64,000 bases of DNA, taken from NCBI RefSeq assembly GCF_954871325.1, contig NC_088775.1, positions 40,525,561 through 40,589,560 of the forward strand, in the 5' to 3' direction. Positions within the stretch are counted from its first letter, which is position 1, and the number at the start of each line of letters is the position of its first letter. Below, in pieces: positions 11,230 through 22,850 of the stretch. The stretch is from Gordionus sp. m RMFG-2023 (taxonomy: Eukaryota; Nematomorpha; Gordioida; Chordodea; Parachordodidae). The position numbers and the translations under genes were made by a program. Under the pieces are notes generated by a model. It worked only from the letters and a program-made list of their open reading frames with translations, searched no databases and was not told where the DNA came from.

Positions 11230-12900
11230 AACTTCTTAAGGATTTGTTATCAACGGAGAACTAAAAAATGATATAAGTTTCATATCCATAATTTGTCAGG
11301 TCGAAATTTGACCTTGAAATATTTATTGTTGATAAACTCACTTTCCTTTAATTTTTTTGACATTCCGTTTGAAGAATACGGAGGATCAATTAAGGTACTA
11401 AATATTGGCTATAACTAAAAAAATGCAAATTTTTAATTTTGGCAAGGTGCCAAAACCTTTCTATTTTGCTTATAACTCAAGAACGGTTCATTCTGTTGAT
11501 ATGCGGTTTAAAGATTCTGGAGGATCAATTAACGCACCACACTTTGGCATAATTTTTGGTAATTGATCCTCACTTTTTAAAAAAATTCTTACAACTTCAC
11601 GCTATAAAAACAGGTCATAACTCAGTTGCGGTTAGTGATATCGATATCCGGTTTAGATATTATTAACGCACAAATTAAAGCCTAAATAATTGCCAAGTTT
11701 CAGATCGTGATCTTTTTTATTTTCGGTTTTGGCAAAGTGCCAATACTTTTTTGTTTTGCTTATGCTTATAACTCACGAACGGTTCATTCTGTTGATATGC
11801 GGTTTAAAGATTCTGGAGGATCAATTAACGCACCACACTTTGGCATATATTTTGGTAATTGATCCTCACTTTTTAAAAAAATTCTTACGCTATAAAAACA
11901 GGTCATAACTCAGTTGCGGTTAGTGATATCGATATCCGGTTTGGATATTATTAACGCACAAATTAAAGCTTAAATAATTGCCAAGTTTCAGATCGTGATC
12001 TTTTATATTTTCGGTTTTGGCAAAATGCCAACACTTTCTTATTTTGCTCATAACTCAGTAACGGTTTATTCCGCTGCTTTCCGGATAGAAGATCAATTAG
12101 GATCAATTAACGGGCTATACAATGATATAAGTTTCGGTAATTGATCCTCAAATCATTCTTACAGCTACAAATCTTCGCACTTTCATTATTTTGCTTATAA
12201 CTCAATAGCCTTTAATTTTTTTGACATTCCGTTTAAATAATATGGAGGATCAATTAAGGTACTAAATATTGGCTATAACTAAAAAAATGATTGCTCAAAT
12301 TCTTAATTTTGGCAAGGTGTCAAAACCTTTCTATTTTGCTTATAACTCACGAACGGTTCATTCTGTTGATATGCGGTTTAAAGATTCTGGAGGATCAATT
12401 AACGCACCACACTTTGGCATAATTTTTGGTAATTGATCCTCACTTTTTAAAAAAATTCTTACAACTTCATGCTATAAAAATAGGTCATAACTCAGTTGCG
12501 GTTAATGATATCGATATCCGGTTTGGATATTATTAACGCACAAATTAAAGCCTAAATAATTGCCAAGTTTCAGATCGTGATCTTTTATATTTTCGGTTTT
12601 GGCAAAGTGCCAATACTTTCTTATTTTGCTCATAACTCAGTAACGGTTCATTCCGCTGCTTTCCGGATAGAAGATCAATTAGGATCAATTAACGGGCTAT
12701 ACAATGATATAAGTTTCGGTAATTGATCCTCAAATCATTCTTACAGCTGCAAATCTTCGCACTTTCATTATTTTGCTTATAACCCAATAACCTTTAATTC
12801 TGCTTATGTCTGGTTTGAAGATCAATTAGGATCAATTAAGACTCTAAATATTGGCATAGGTTTTGTTAATTGATCCTTACATCGTTCTTACAACTTCACG
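11230..12900. repeat. Modular repeat field with paired GGATCAATTA / TAATTGATCC boxes
   Basis: Several related modules of about 130-150 bp alternate. Each begins near GCTTATAACTCAxxAACGG, continues through a GATATxCGGTTT block and has GGATCAATTA. In most modules, 25-40 bp later, the inverse TAATTGATCCTC follows, giving a possible hairpin. A 60-bp segment from TTCTGTTGATATGCGG is repeated at about 11491, 11788 and 12361. A second block, AGTTTCAGATCGTGATCTTT, recurs at about 11695, 11985 and 12570. Order and spacing are not strictly periodic, so the field was built by duplication of multi-module blocks. No coding function was seen. Confidence 0.8.
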
Positions 12901-13361
12901 GACCTATTTTGCTATGCCCAACAAATTTTAATTTAAAGTGAGTAATAATCATAAAAAAAAATAACTTATAATAATCAAAAGTTGGTTCCAAAGCTAATAT
13001 GTCATCTATGATTATTAGCCTAGGTTTCTCAATATTAATTTTAAACATCTATCATATATTGGTAAAAAAATATTGCCAACACAATTTTGATTTTTTCACT
13101 TTGAAGGATATCGACTTAAATTTATAGTTTTAAAAAAAAACATTTATATTTTAATCTATAATTTTAATATGTTTATTAATTATAAAATATATCATTTATA
13201 ATTAAGGCAATATAATATTTATAAGTAAAGCAATATAATATTTATAATTAAATCAATATAATATTTATATTTTAAATAATCGCTTTTTATTTGTAAATAA
13301 CTTCTAAAAGTATATTAAATTGAAACGTATATCAATAAAATTATGTCAATGTGTTATTTTA
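12901..13361. other. AT-rich DNA with a short tandem motif
   Basis: CAATATAATATTTATAA recurs three times between 13200 and 13272 at about 24-28 bp spacing. Otherwise nothing was recognised. Confidence 0.6.
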
Positions 13362-13561
13362 ATTAAAATTAGTGGTTAATGGCTCAATTTTAGCCGATAT
13401 AGCTAACTCGATATATTAGCCAGAAAATTATGTAAGCCCGCTCATGGAGATACAAGTTTTATACTATTCGTAAAATCTCTAGGCTTGAACAATATTTTTT
13501 GGCTAAAATATTCAGTTAGCTGTTTATAAAAATCAGCTCAAGTCGAGCCGTTTAACAACAC

Positions 13562-14093
13562 TGTTGTAATTGTTAAACCAAATTACAAAGCCGAAGAATA
13601 TTCAAATCTACTCAAGAAAAAAGAATTAAATTTCGAATGCAAATGATTTAAAGAAAGATGAATAAAAAAGAATGATTATTCAAATTAAAGAAAGTTCAAG
13701 ATTTTTTTCAGTTTGTTTGTAAAACATTATGTAAATGAATTATAGAAAAGTATATATATATTCGAGGATATTTGTATAAGGAGAGATCATGATTTTACGA
13801 ACTTAATTATAATTTTAATTTTTTTATATTATTTTAATTTTTTTAAATTAATTTAGTTTGATTATTTTTTATCATATTATTTAATAAAGATTTAGTATCA
13901 TTTTAGTTCTAACGTTTATTATTGGACGAATATTATAGAAAAGTATATATAATCGAGGATATTAGTCTGATTTAGTATCATTTTAGTTATAACGAGGATA
14001 TTAGTCTGATTTAGTATCATTTTATTCTAACCTTTCTTTATTTGACAACGGTTCTAATCTCTCAATCTTATTCTAATTCTTCAAAATGTTACA
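13562..14093. repeat. Left LTR of the TRIM-like element
   Basis: This 532-bp direct repeat has TG...CA ends. It contains TTCGAGGATATTTGTAT and GGAGAGATCATGATTTTAC, which are found again in the right copy. Confidence 0.85.
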
Positions 14094-14966
14094 ATGATGT
14101 TGGAGAGTGGAGGCGACAGGGCAATTTCAACAATTCAGTCTAATTAACTCTCCCACTAGCCTCAGCAATATAAATATCAATACCATATTGGTTCAGTGGT
14201 GTCTTACAGCGATTGATCCAGGCTTTAGAAGATCAAAAGTCAGTCTAATTAACTCTGAAAAGAGATTCTAAATAAAGGGGGAAGGGGATGTATGAGATGA
14301 CTATCGACACTAAGACAAAGAATGAGAGCAATAAAACAATGGTATCATATCAATATTAATGGTCGTATTTCGGAGAATTAGTCGTTTAGCTAAAAAGAAT
14401 GCGGCACAAGAGATCGTTATACGTACAAGTGATCGATGTAGCTAAAAGAATGTCGTTATAAATTTTTATTAAAGATATACGGTTGACTGTTATTTAAGTT
14501 GATAATATTTAGCAAAATATCAGGTTGTTGATTAACCAAAAAATCTTCATAAAGAGAAACGGCTTTTCGTCATTAGAAAATTTATGCCGCAATCGAGCTC
14601 AATTAGAGATCGGATTTTTATTTTGGATCAAAAGATACAAGAAATCATTATCGTATAAGAGATCTTAAGGCAAAGTGGATATATTGACAAGAAGACCAGG
14701 ATGCTATCGTTAATCATTGACAAATTATAGCCAATTGCTTATCAAAAATTTAGTATAGGATAAAAAATCGAACAAGAAGTCGTGGAAACCATCGTTACTC
14801 GCAGACAAATTATCGTCAGAGATTTACCGTCATTAGTTACTAGAAACCGTTAGAAACAAGCAAAGACTAGGTTAATGTGGGAGTAAAACGAGATATAATT
14901 AAAAGAGCTAGAATCGGGAACCATGCCTATACTCGCAGAATGGTGGGACTAATCTAAGTGGAAGGG

Positions 14967-15668
14967 TGTTGTAATTGTTAAACCAAATTACAAAGCCGAA
15001 GGATATTCAAATCTACTCAAGAAAAAAGAATTAAATTTCGAATGCAAATGATTTAAAGAAAGATGAATAAAAAAGAATGATTATTCAAATTAAAGAAAGT
15101 TTAAGATTTTTTTCAGTTTGTTTGTAAAACATTATGTAAATGAATTATAGAAAAGTATATATATATTCGAGGATATTTGTATAAGGAGAGATCATGATTT
15201 TACGAACTTAATTATAATTTTTAATTTTAATTTTTTTATATTATTTTAATTTTTTTTAATTAATTTAGTTTGATTATATTTTTATCATATTATTTAATAA
15301 AGATTTAGTATCATTTAAAAAAAAAAAAATTCGAGGATATTTGTATATGGAGAGATCATGATTTTACAAACTTAATTATAATTTTTAATTTTAATTTTTT
15401 ATTATTTTAATTTTTTTTTAATTAATTTAGATTGATTATATTTTTAACTTATTATTTAATAAAGAGTTAGTATCATTTTAGTTCTAACTTTTCTGATTTG
15501 ACGAATATTATAGAAAAATATATATAATCGAGGATATTAGTCTGATTTAGTATCATTTTAGTTCTAACGAGGATATTAGTCTGATTTAGTATCATTTTTT
15601 TCTAACCTTTCTTATTTGACAACGATTATAATCTTCCAATTCTTATTCTAATTTTTCAAAATGTTACA
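14967..15668. repeat. Right LTR of the TRIM-like element
   Basis: This 702-bp copy of the left LTR is longer because the block around GGAGAGATCATGATTTTAC is present twice (about 15185 and 15350). Confidence 0.85.
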
Positions 15669-15741
15669 AACACTAATTAAAATAATTAATAATTCTAGGA
15701 CTTTTATATTATAAGAAAAACCAATATGATTTTTAAGATAA

Positions 15742-15798
15742 ACCCCGAAGGCCCGTTAAAGGGGGTCTGGGGGGCGAAGCCCCCAGGCTTTTATATGT
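15742..15798. repeat. GC-rich hairpin at the Tc1 3' side
   Basis: CTGGGGGGC and GCCCCCAG pair around a three-base GAA loop. Next to them lies CCCGAAGGCCCG, a second small GC stem. This patch stands out sharply from the AT-rich surroundings and replaces the expected C-terminal end of the Tc1 transposase. Confidence 0.7.
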
Positions 15799-16408
15799 GG
15801 ACCTCCTCTAAGGAAAATTCCTAGATAATCCATTGCCTCCTTGTTAAGGATTCCTTTAATTTTGGCAATGTCACCGGTTACCCCGGCAACAAAATACCCC
15901 CACACCATAACAGATTCTCCCCCTAATTTGACTGTAGGAATAATGCAGTTTTCGCTCTTTAGCTGAGCTGCGGATATATTGCCTTCTTTTAGAACCGAAG
16001 ATTTCGAATTTTGACTCATCACTCCATAATACCTGGTACCAGTTGGCAGATGTTCAAAATTGATATTTTCGTGTCTAGTCTAATCGCTTGAGTTTATTTT
16101 TTTTGCTCAAGAGTGACTTTTTGACCGCTATCCTAATATAAAGTTCAAAGCTCTTAAGGCGCCTCTTCACAGTTGTGACACTTATTAGGTTTTCCCGAGT
16201 CAGATTAATCTCCGCAGCTATCTCTGAGGCGATAAGGAGTCGATTACGTTTACTGATTCTTGTTATATACCTATCATCGCTTAAAGTCGTTTTGCGGGGC
16301 CTTCCAGGCCTCTTTGGATTCGATATTGTATTATTGTTGCGTAATCATTTAAGCATAAGATCGACTGTTTGTCGAGCTAGGGAATTCTCTGGCAATTCGG
16401 CGAGATTA
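15756..16408 (-). pseudogene. Tc1/mariner transposase, main part (split by a hAT insertion)
   Basis: Minus-strand frames give the second helix-turn-helix region with the RPGRPRKTT hook and TVKRRLKSFEL. RIAVKKSLLSKKNKLKRL follows, then LWSDESKFEIFGSKRR and SVMVWGYF..GVTGDIAKI of the DDE domain, and finally GILNKEAMDYL. The D of WSDESKF is a catalytic acid. Several frame changes separate these blocks (near 16090, near 16020 and within 15960-15990). The C-terminus is lost and runs into a GC-rich hairpin. The 8.86-kb hAT element interrupts the N-terminal part; the remaining N-terminal codons are at 25283-25330. Tc1 elements transpose by cut and paste into TA. This copy is dead and older than the hAT. 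Confidence 0.82.
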
Positions 16409-16416
16409 CTTTTACC
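16409..16416. repeat. Left 8-bp target duplication of the large hAT element
   Basis: CTTTTACC, identical to 25275-25282. It is Tc1 coding sequence duplicated on insertion. Confidence 0.9.
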
Positions 16417-18066
16417 CAGAGTTGTACAAAAGATCTTCTTTGAAGATTTTTGAGCGAGATCTAGCTCAAAAATTTGAGCAAGATCTTTGAAGATCGTAAA
16501 ATTTGAAGATCTTTTATTTATAAAAAAATTTGAGCAACGATCTTAAAAGATCTAGATCTTTAAAGATCGTAAAATTTGAAGATCCTTTATTTTTTAAAAA
16601 TTTTATGATATTTATTTTTTTACCCCTTTATCCAGATGTTTTTCAATTTTATTAATATAATATTTCTTTTATGTTTTATACCTCTTCTCCTGCCTTGATG
16701 AAAGAAAAAAATAAATTTTTTTAAAAAAAAAATATTGACACAGCATGTTTCTAAAATTTTTGATGGCTTTATTATTAGATTGCAAAATATTAAAAAAAGA
16801 GTGCCTACAAGAATATTTATTTTGATTGATATAAGAGTTTTTAATATTATCATTGAAAAGTGAAATAATTTTTTAAAAATATTTAAAAATTTATTGAAAA
16901 GCTTCCTTTTCTTCCGAAATTTAAAAAAAAAAATAAAATTATAACTGTTTCCAATGAGAGTGTAGGTAGTGTTGCATATTATATAATAGTAAAGATGTGC
17001 TAAACCCATATTTTAAAAAAATAGGGTTTGGGCTTTGTCGGTTCTAAAAAAAATTTTAAAAATTCCGGCCAGGTCGGGTAGTGCCTTGGAAATTTTTTAA
17101 AATAAATATATGAATAATTATAAAAAATTAATTTTTGCTGGCTGTGCTGGTAAAATTTTTTTAATCGGGTTCGAGCCGGAAAACATTTTTTAAAAATTTT
17201 GGGTTGAGCTTGATAAATTAGGCCTTATGCAGATCACTATAATACATTATTATAATATATTTTCCTCTCGCTAATTAATAAGTAATTACTATGTTTAAGA
17301 TAACACATTTGCATTAATAAATTTTTATTTCATTTTTTTTTAAATCAAAATATAAATCTTTTTTTTTTGTGAGTTTTAAAAATAATTTCCGGTATTGAAA
17401 AAAAGGAATAAAAAAAACAGACCGGTCTATGGGTCTTGGAAACTTTCTTAGAAAGTGTGTCAGCATACCCTGGCTTAATAAATTAGTATCGCTATGCCAA
17501 TTCCCCTTACTACTAGTTCAGAATGAGGTACTAACTTTCTTTTAATTTCATCGCTATTTTTTAATATTGATTTTTTAAATAATTTTAGAAATGTATCTAT
17601 TGGACATATATATTTGATAACATTAGTTCCTAAATTTGATTGAGATAATTAGAATACTTTTGGATATTCGTATTATTTAAGGGGGGGGGGGATGTGCCTA
17701 TTCTAAAGTCAAAATATAGTATAATTTATAATATCAATTTATACTTTTTATCTTTTATTAATTAATAAAGTTTAATAATTATTATTAAGGATAATTTATC
17801 TTAATGAGGGTCTGAACCCCGGGTCTGTGCTCAGAGCTGGTTTGGTCGATTTTTTAGACCCAAACCCCGGGTCTGGTTTTATACAACCAACCAATTAACA
17901 ACACTTTAATATTAAGTAAAAGTCATGCTTTTACTATTTACAACGATATAAAATAGCAAGTTGCTATTTTAAAAATAAAAGTAAAACAAAATTAACACTT
18001 TCCCAAGATGTCTAGGAAATGTCATAAAACCACCAATAAAATCAGAATGATATAATATATTTGTCA
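16417..18066. repeat. Left arm of the long inverted repeat
   Basis: Starting at the hAT terminus, the arm holds a patch of GAAGATC/GATCTT repeats (16430-16600), an old T-rich stretch, a GC-rich MITE-like insert (about 17000-17245), the sequence around ACAGACCGGTCTATGGGTCT, a G10 run (near 17682) and a GGGTCTGAACCCCGG insert (17805-17885). All recur in mirrored order in the right arm. Similarity stops near GATATAATATATTTGTCAT. Frames in it, for example 16620-17009 minus, have no coding character. Confidence 0.85.
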
Positions 18067-18345
18067 TTAGTTATTTTTTAAAATAATTTACCAAAGAATT
18101 TTTTCTTCTAAGAGATATACTTCAAAATTTATGAATAATTTACCTCTTATTTGATAATTAATTTTTTTTACTTTATATACTCTAACTCAATACATTTTTA
18201 AATCTTTCTATTTCTTTTAAAAATATTTTAAAAACGGCAAATCCAGTCAATTATATAGATGGCACAAAAGTTTGGACATCTATCAGCGAATTGGCGAGGT
18301 TTAGGTTAGGTTATATTAATAATAGCATGCCGAGCCAAAGTGTTT
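18067..18345. other. AT-rich spacer inside the hAT element
   Basis: Unique sequence between the left arm and the foreign hAT 3' fragment. GGCACAAAAGTTTGGACATC near 18261 recalls the interior of the TAGTGTTGTTAAAC MITE family and may be a remnant of one. Confidence 0.45.
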
Positions 18346-18856
18346 ATCAAATTCGTATATACTATAATTATATTTTTTGTGTATTATATTTTGATGTTTA
18401 TAAAATGAGATTATTGTACATTTTTAAAAAATTTTAATAAAATTTGAATATTAGATTGAAGAAATAATTTAAATATTTTTTATAAGCATTTCTAATTCTA
18501 AAATCGGACGTTTTTGGCCAATTTGTTTGGATAGCGTTATATGAAATCACTAGGTTATATTTCGTTTATTTTCTGTAAATTGTTATATGCTAATGAAAAT
18601 TAGTTTCCTTAAAAGTGTCATCTTGAAACATTATATCTGTTTATAATTTTTTTTGCAAAAAATTATATATTTTTTTTATAAGCTTTAGCAAAATTTTCGA
18701 ATCGAATCGAAACGAATAATGATTTTATTATTCGTACGAATACTAATAACGCAATTATTCGATTCGTATTTTCGAATCGAATACGAATAATAGTATTATT
18801 CGATTCGTATTTTCGATCGAATACGAATTCAATTTGTTTTTTGTAGGCCTACTTAA
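18346..18856 (+). mobile_element. 3'-terminal fragment of the AGGCCTAC-family hAT
   Basis: From TTATCAAATTCGTATATAC to TTTGTAGGCCTAC the sequence follows the 3' part of the hAT at 53177-56926 (there 56331-56926), including the last transposase codons, the AT-rich 3' region and the terminal TTCGAATCGAATACG repeats. The 5' part is missing and the left boundary is abrupt. This belongs to a different hAT family from the element it sits in. Confidence 0.75.
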
Positions 18857-21014
18857 AACAAGTATGTGTCTAAAGTAAAATTAATTTTGATTTTTTTCAG
18901 TATTTCAAAAGTTTTGGTTAAGCCTTACATCCTATATATATAAATATTTTATTTTGTGTTTAAATTAATTGTCATTTTAAAATTAGTATCCCTTCACCTT
19001 TTTTTTTATTTTTTCAAATAACAAATAAGACATGATATAATATTTTTAATTACAAATATTCAAATAAATATTTTATATAAATAAAAATTAAAATATAACG
19101 TTGTTTAATAAATTTTTATTAAGCTTGATTAATAAAATATCGTTTAAAGTAGATTTGTCCAATCTGGTTCGTAAAGGCGTTACGATCAATCCTAGGGCAC
19201 TGAAGGATCTTTCAACCGACACTTGAGAACAAGGAGCAGCTAGAACTACTCGAGAGAGGGTATATAATTCAGGATCTTGATATTTTTTGGATTGCCAATA
19301 CTGCAAAATATTTTGATCAGATGGCAATTTTTGGCCATATATTAAACCATTTATTTTGGTCTTCATATCGATACTTTCAATATTTTGGTATATTGGAGCA
19401 TTCGCGCTTTCTCGCTCCAAATATAAATCCAGCCTGGTTTTTTTAGAACATAGGAATAACAGGAGAGCCAATCAGAGATTGATTGTCTTTTGGCTTATTA
19501 AAGATTTGAATTTGTCTCCACGTAGACATCAGATGGTCCTAAAATAAATTTTTTTATATTTAATTTAAAGTCAAATATTATAAATTTACCCTAGCCTGTA
19601 ATTTATCGTATTCAGATGGATAGATTCCATTTTGATAATTAAATCTGGGATCCACGTAGATCCCACTTCTAAATACATTATTATCGAATAAATATTTCTG
19701 ACGGTTATCCAAACATTTTATCAAATCATTAGAGAATTCGTTATTGATTTCCTCTAAATCTAATTTGCATTCCAGCCAGAGTTTAAAAAAATCCCCTATG
19801 GTACAAGATTTTTCTTGTAATTTTATTGTACATGTATTAGCCGGCGATAATACTGTGAGATATGTTTCATTTCTATCCCACAGTCGCGAATTAATAAATG
19901 TTTCAGAATATATTTGCCCCATTTTAATGTAAAAAATTATATTATCATTCAAATTTTTTAGCATTCTATAGGTGCTATTCCCCCTAGTGACAGTGTCCAA
20001 CACTGGTTTATTAACTTTTTCTAGTGTATATAAATTTTTATATTTTTGTGATTTAAATAATTTAAGAATCGATCTTATTTCATCTAGGTCCTCCTTAATA
20101 AATTTTTTTATAAAATCATTAACCCCTAATTGAATTGTATGGGCACAACAACGCACACAAATCAGCCCAAATGATTTTCTTAGATCATTTATTAAATTTT
20201 CCAAGTCATCATTTATTTCATCTTCATCATCGTGTTGAAGATCATCTTGATTTTGATTATGTATAATATACTCCTCAGACGAATCACTATCATTTATATT
20301 TGAAATAGGGCTGTCATTTGCCTGGGCGATCTCTTTATCATTTAGAGAATCGTTAATTATTTGCGATGAAGACTCATTATCATTCATTTGGGACAAAGGC
20401 ATCTTCATAAAGATCAAGATGAGTAATTAGCCTTTCTTCGGCTATCATTTCAACGGTTTTAACCATATTAGCACCATTGTCAACTGTTATACTGTATATT
20501 TGGCTCAAACATATATTATACTGTTTTAATAAATTATCTATTTCTTCCTTTAAATTAGACGCCGTGTGCGCCTTTACAATTTCTAACATACCCAAAGTTC
20601 GAATTTCGATCTTATCATCCATAAAAAATTGGGCATTAACCCCCAACACTGATTTTTGAAATCTTGTGGCAGTATCTATCTTCAAAGAAATGAGCTTATT
20701 TTTTAGTTGTTGCATTATCTGGCATCTTATTTCTGACGCAGCATATTTTATTTTATCAATTACGATATGTTTGTTTATAGTCATATTCAACGATTGGACT
20801 ATTGGATCTAATAATAGCCTGAATGATTCATATGTTACTAAATTAATTGGCATGTTGTTAATGGCAATTAATCCCACAACCGATTCGTAAGCCTAATTTA
20901 TTTTTTAAAAAAATAATAAAATATTTAAAATTAATAATTATTTTAGAACCCTGCAAAATTCAACTTTCAGGTCAAATCAGATTCAAAAATACCTTTTATA
21001 TTTTATTTGGTAAT

Positions 21015-21985
21015 CAATCAGATAGATTTTTATAGAATAGATGAAAATTATAGGTTTAATTTAATTTAAAATTGAAAAAAAAAGTGAAAACAAATTTTTT
21101 CCTAGAAAGAGGGATATTATATCCATAATCTACTTTTTATCTAGATTTCAATAATTAATATTAATTAACCATATTATAATTACCAGAGACCTGCAGGCCC
21201 GGCCCTAAGCTTGGGCCGTATTTTAATTTTTTTAAATATACTCGGGCCGGGCCAGAAATTTTTTTTTTAAAAAAAACCCAAATATATATTATCGCCATTA
21301 TTAGCCATAAAAATCAAAAATAAATAGAATATATTTTTAAAAAATAAGGGCCAGGCTGAAAATTTTTTTTTAAACAAAGCCGGTCCAGGCAGGGTCTGAA
21401 AATATAAAATCCGGGCCGGGCCATGCCGAAAATAATTTCTGAAAAAAAATCCGGGCCGGGCCGAAAATTTTTTTAAAATAAAATCCGGGCTGGACCTGGC
21501 CGTACAAATGGCACCTCTGCAGGTCTCTAATATTTACCATGAAGAGGGGGGGGTATTTCTAACCTAAACGCCACTAAGGTAAAAATGATTTATATACCAT
21601 TAAATAAGAATAACAGAATACTATTCTGTTCCGTACGTTTATATCAGTCTGAATCCCGGTTAAAAATAACAAAATGGATGTTTTTTATGTTAATTTAATA
21701 CAATACTATTGATTTTAAAATTTATATCTGATTATAAATTTTTAAAAAAGTATATATCCAAATAAATGATTACAAGGGCTTATTTTAAAAATGGTTTTTT
21801 TCCGGTGATTTTTTTTACTATTTTGTTAATTTTCTAAAAATAATTTAATATTATATAGGAATCAAAAAATGGAAATTATTTTCCGGATTTTCTGTGGGAT
21901 TTTTTTTTCAGGGGAATTATTTTCATAGGGAATTTTTTTCAGGGGAGTAATCTTCCGGAGATTTTTCTTCACAGGGAATTATTTT
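21015..21985. mobile_element. Second copy of the CCCCGGAAAAAA element, in intron 2 of the hAT gene
   Basis: It shares GTGAAAACAAATTTTTTCC, the following ATCCATAATCTA block and the right end (TTTGTTAATTTTCTAAAAAT, then TTTCCGG/GGGAATTATTTTC repeats) with the copy at 1534-2424. Its left subterminal repeats are missing. A GC-rich element sits inside it. Confidence 0.7.
21186..21529. mobile_element. GC-rich MITE with AGAGACCTGCAG ends
   Basis: AGAGACCTGCAG on the left is complemented by CTGCAGGTCTCT on the right. Both subterminal regions repeat GGCCCGG, CCGGGCC and similar strings separated by A/T runs. It encodes nothing. Related sequences are at 42270-42500 (same GAGGTGCCATTT block) and, more distantly, 53741-54155, 17000-17245 and 40270-40555. 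Confidence 0.75.
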
Positions 21986-22850
21986 CCTAGATTCCTTAAA
22001 AATAAATTAAACCCGAGTTAAAAATTATTTTAAAAAATTAAATTCTACGGTTTAACAACAAAAAGTTGATTATATTATAATGATTTATTGTTTAATGTAT
22101 GTAATAAAATACTTTCGATTTGCTCATGACGATTTTAATTGTTTGGGTTGTCTTCTCGTTTGACTGCGAACTTGCTGTTGACGTATCACAAATGTTAACT
22201 TCATCTGATTTCAAATTAGCTGCAATATTAGGATCTTGACTTAAAATATGTCTTTTAAGATTAGCTGTAAAATGCAAATATATTTGAATTATAAGGTTAT
22301 TAAATCATTTTTAAACTAGGTAGGCTGTGTAAAAATAAAACAATTGGAGGTTGTTATAAAAGTATATATATTCGGTATCGGATTAATTTTAATTTCGCTA
22401 TAAATCATTTGTTAACTAGGTTTGGTGAATGACTATAAAAATAGAAGAAAAATTATAAGCCTCTTTTTAATTGTCCTTTAATTCATAAGATTTTGTTGGA
22501 TTAACTAATGAGAGTTGGGCGAAAACAACGGACTAGGAAAAAAAAATTACTTGTGAAGATATTTTTCTACAGGTATAGCCAGAAATTTGAAAAAATTTTT
22601 AATTGGCCAAAGTCTTTTAGCTTAAATATAAATTACGTTACACACCCTAATTGTTCTAAAATTTAAATGACGAAAATATAAAAATTTGGTAGTTGTAACT
22701 TTAAAAAGAAGAACCAATAATAAAAATAAAATATATTTAAAATATCTTACATGGAATTGATTTGAGCTTTTTATGGCATGAGCTGCATGTCGCAAAAATA
22801 TTGTCGTTGTCAAATAAAAAAAAATTAGAATTTACAGAATTTTTTTTCAT

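Larger units (their letters stand above)
13562..15668. mobile_element. Small non-coding LTR retrotransposon (TRIM-like), with 5-bp target duplication
   Basis: Two direct repeats that begin TGTTGTAATTG and end ATGTTACA flank an internal region of only about 870 bp. A purine tract, AAGTGGAAGGG, sits directly before the second repeat, as expected for the plus-strand primer. AACAC is duplicated on both sides (13557-13561 and 15669-15673). The internal region has no recognisable gag or pol, so the element depended on a partner elsewhere. The LTRs differ at only a couple of positions in their first 250 bp, so the insertion is fairly young. It lies inside a MITE. Structurally it looks whole for a non-autonomous element, although the second LTR is longer because of an internal duplication. 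Confidence 0.85.
13370..15675. mobile_element. hAT-type MITE (TAGTGTTGTTAAAC family), interrupted by an LTR element
   Basis: The left end is TAGTGGTTAATGGCTC; the right end is complementary, GAGCCGTTTAACAACAC, broken by the LTR element and finished by TA at 15674-15675. The 8-bp target duplication ATTAAAAT is exact (13362-13369 and 15676-15683). Without the insertion the MITE is about 194 bp. Other copies lie at 26960-27161, 39775-39916, 44525-44690 and 47304-47513. Confidence 0.85.
19088..22850 (-). pseudogene. BED-finger hAT transposase gene with four exons
   Basis: Exon 1, 22850-22751, starts MKKNSVNSNFF and carries CSSCHKKLKS, the first zinc pair of a BED finger. Exon 2, 22264-22113, completes the finger with NLKRHILSQ; splicing across CCAT|GTAAG and TTTACAG|CTAAT keeps the frame (S-I-P-S-N-L-K-R-H). 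Exon 3, 20892-19590, covers the catalytic core, including SVLGVNAQFF, SITVDNGANM and RCCAHTIQLGV. Exon 4, 19538-19088, has the dimerisation region SQVSVERSFSALGLI. Intron 3 is 51 bp with GT and AG ends. Exon 3 is 1303 bp and exon 4 is 451 bp, each one base over a multiple of three. This matches single-base shifts near 20400 and in an A run near 19440. Intron 2 carries a nested MITE-like element. The enzyme would cut and paste DNA in the nucleus; this copy is probably recently dead. Confidence 0.83.

Noticed and set aside
16620-17009. 129-residue minus-strand frame in the left hAT arm
   Set aside because: K/F/I-rich, and the mirrored sequence in the right arm has it interrupted; no similarity to a protein family.
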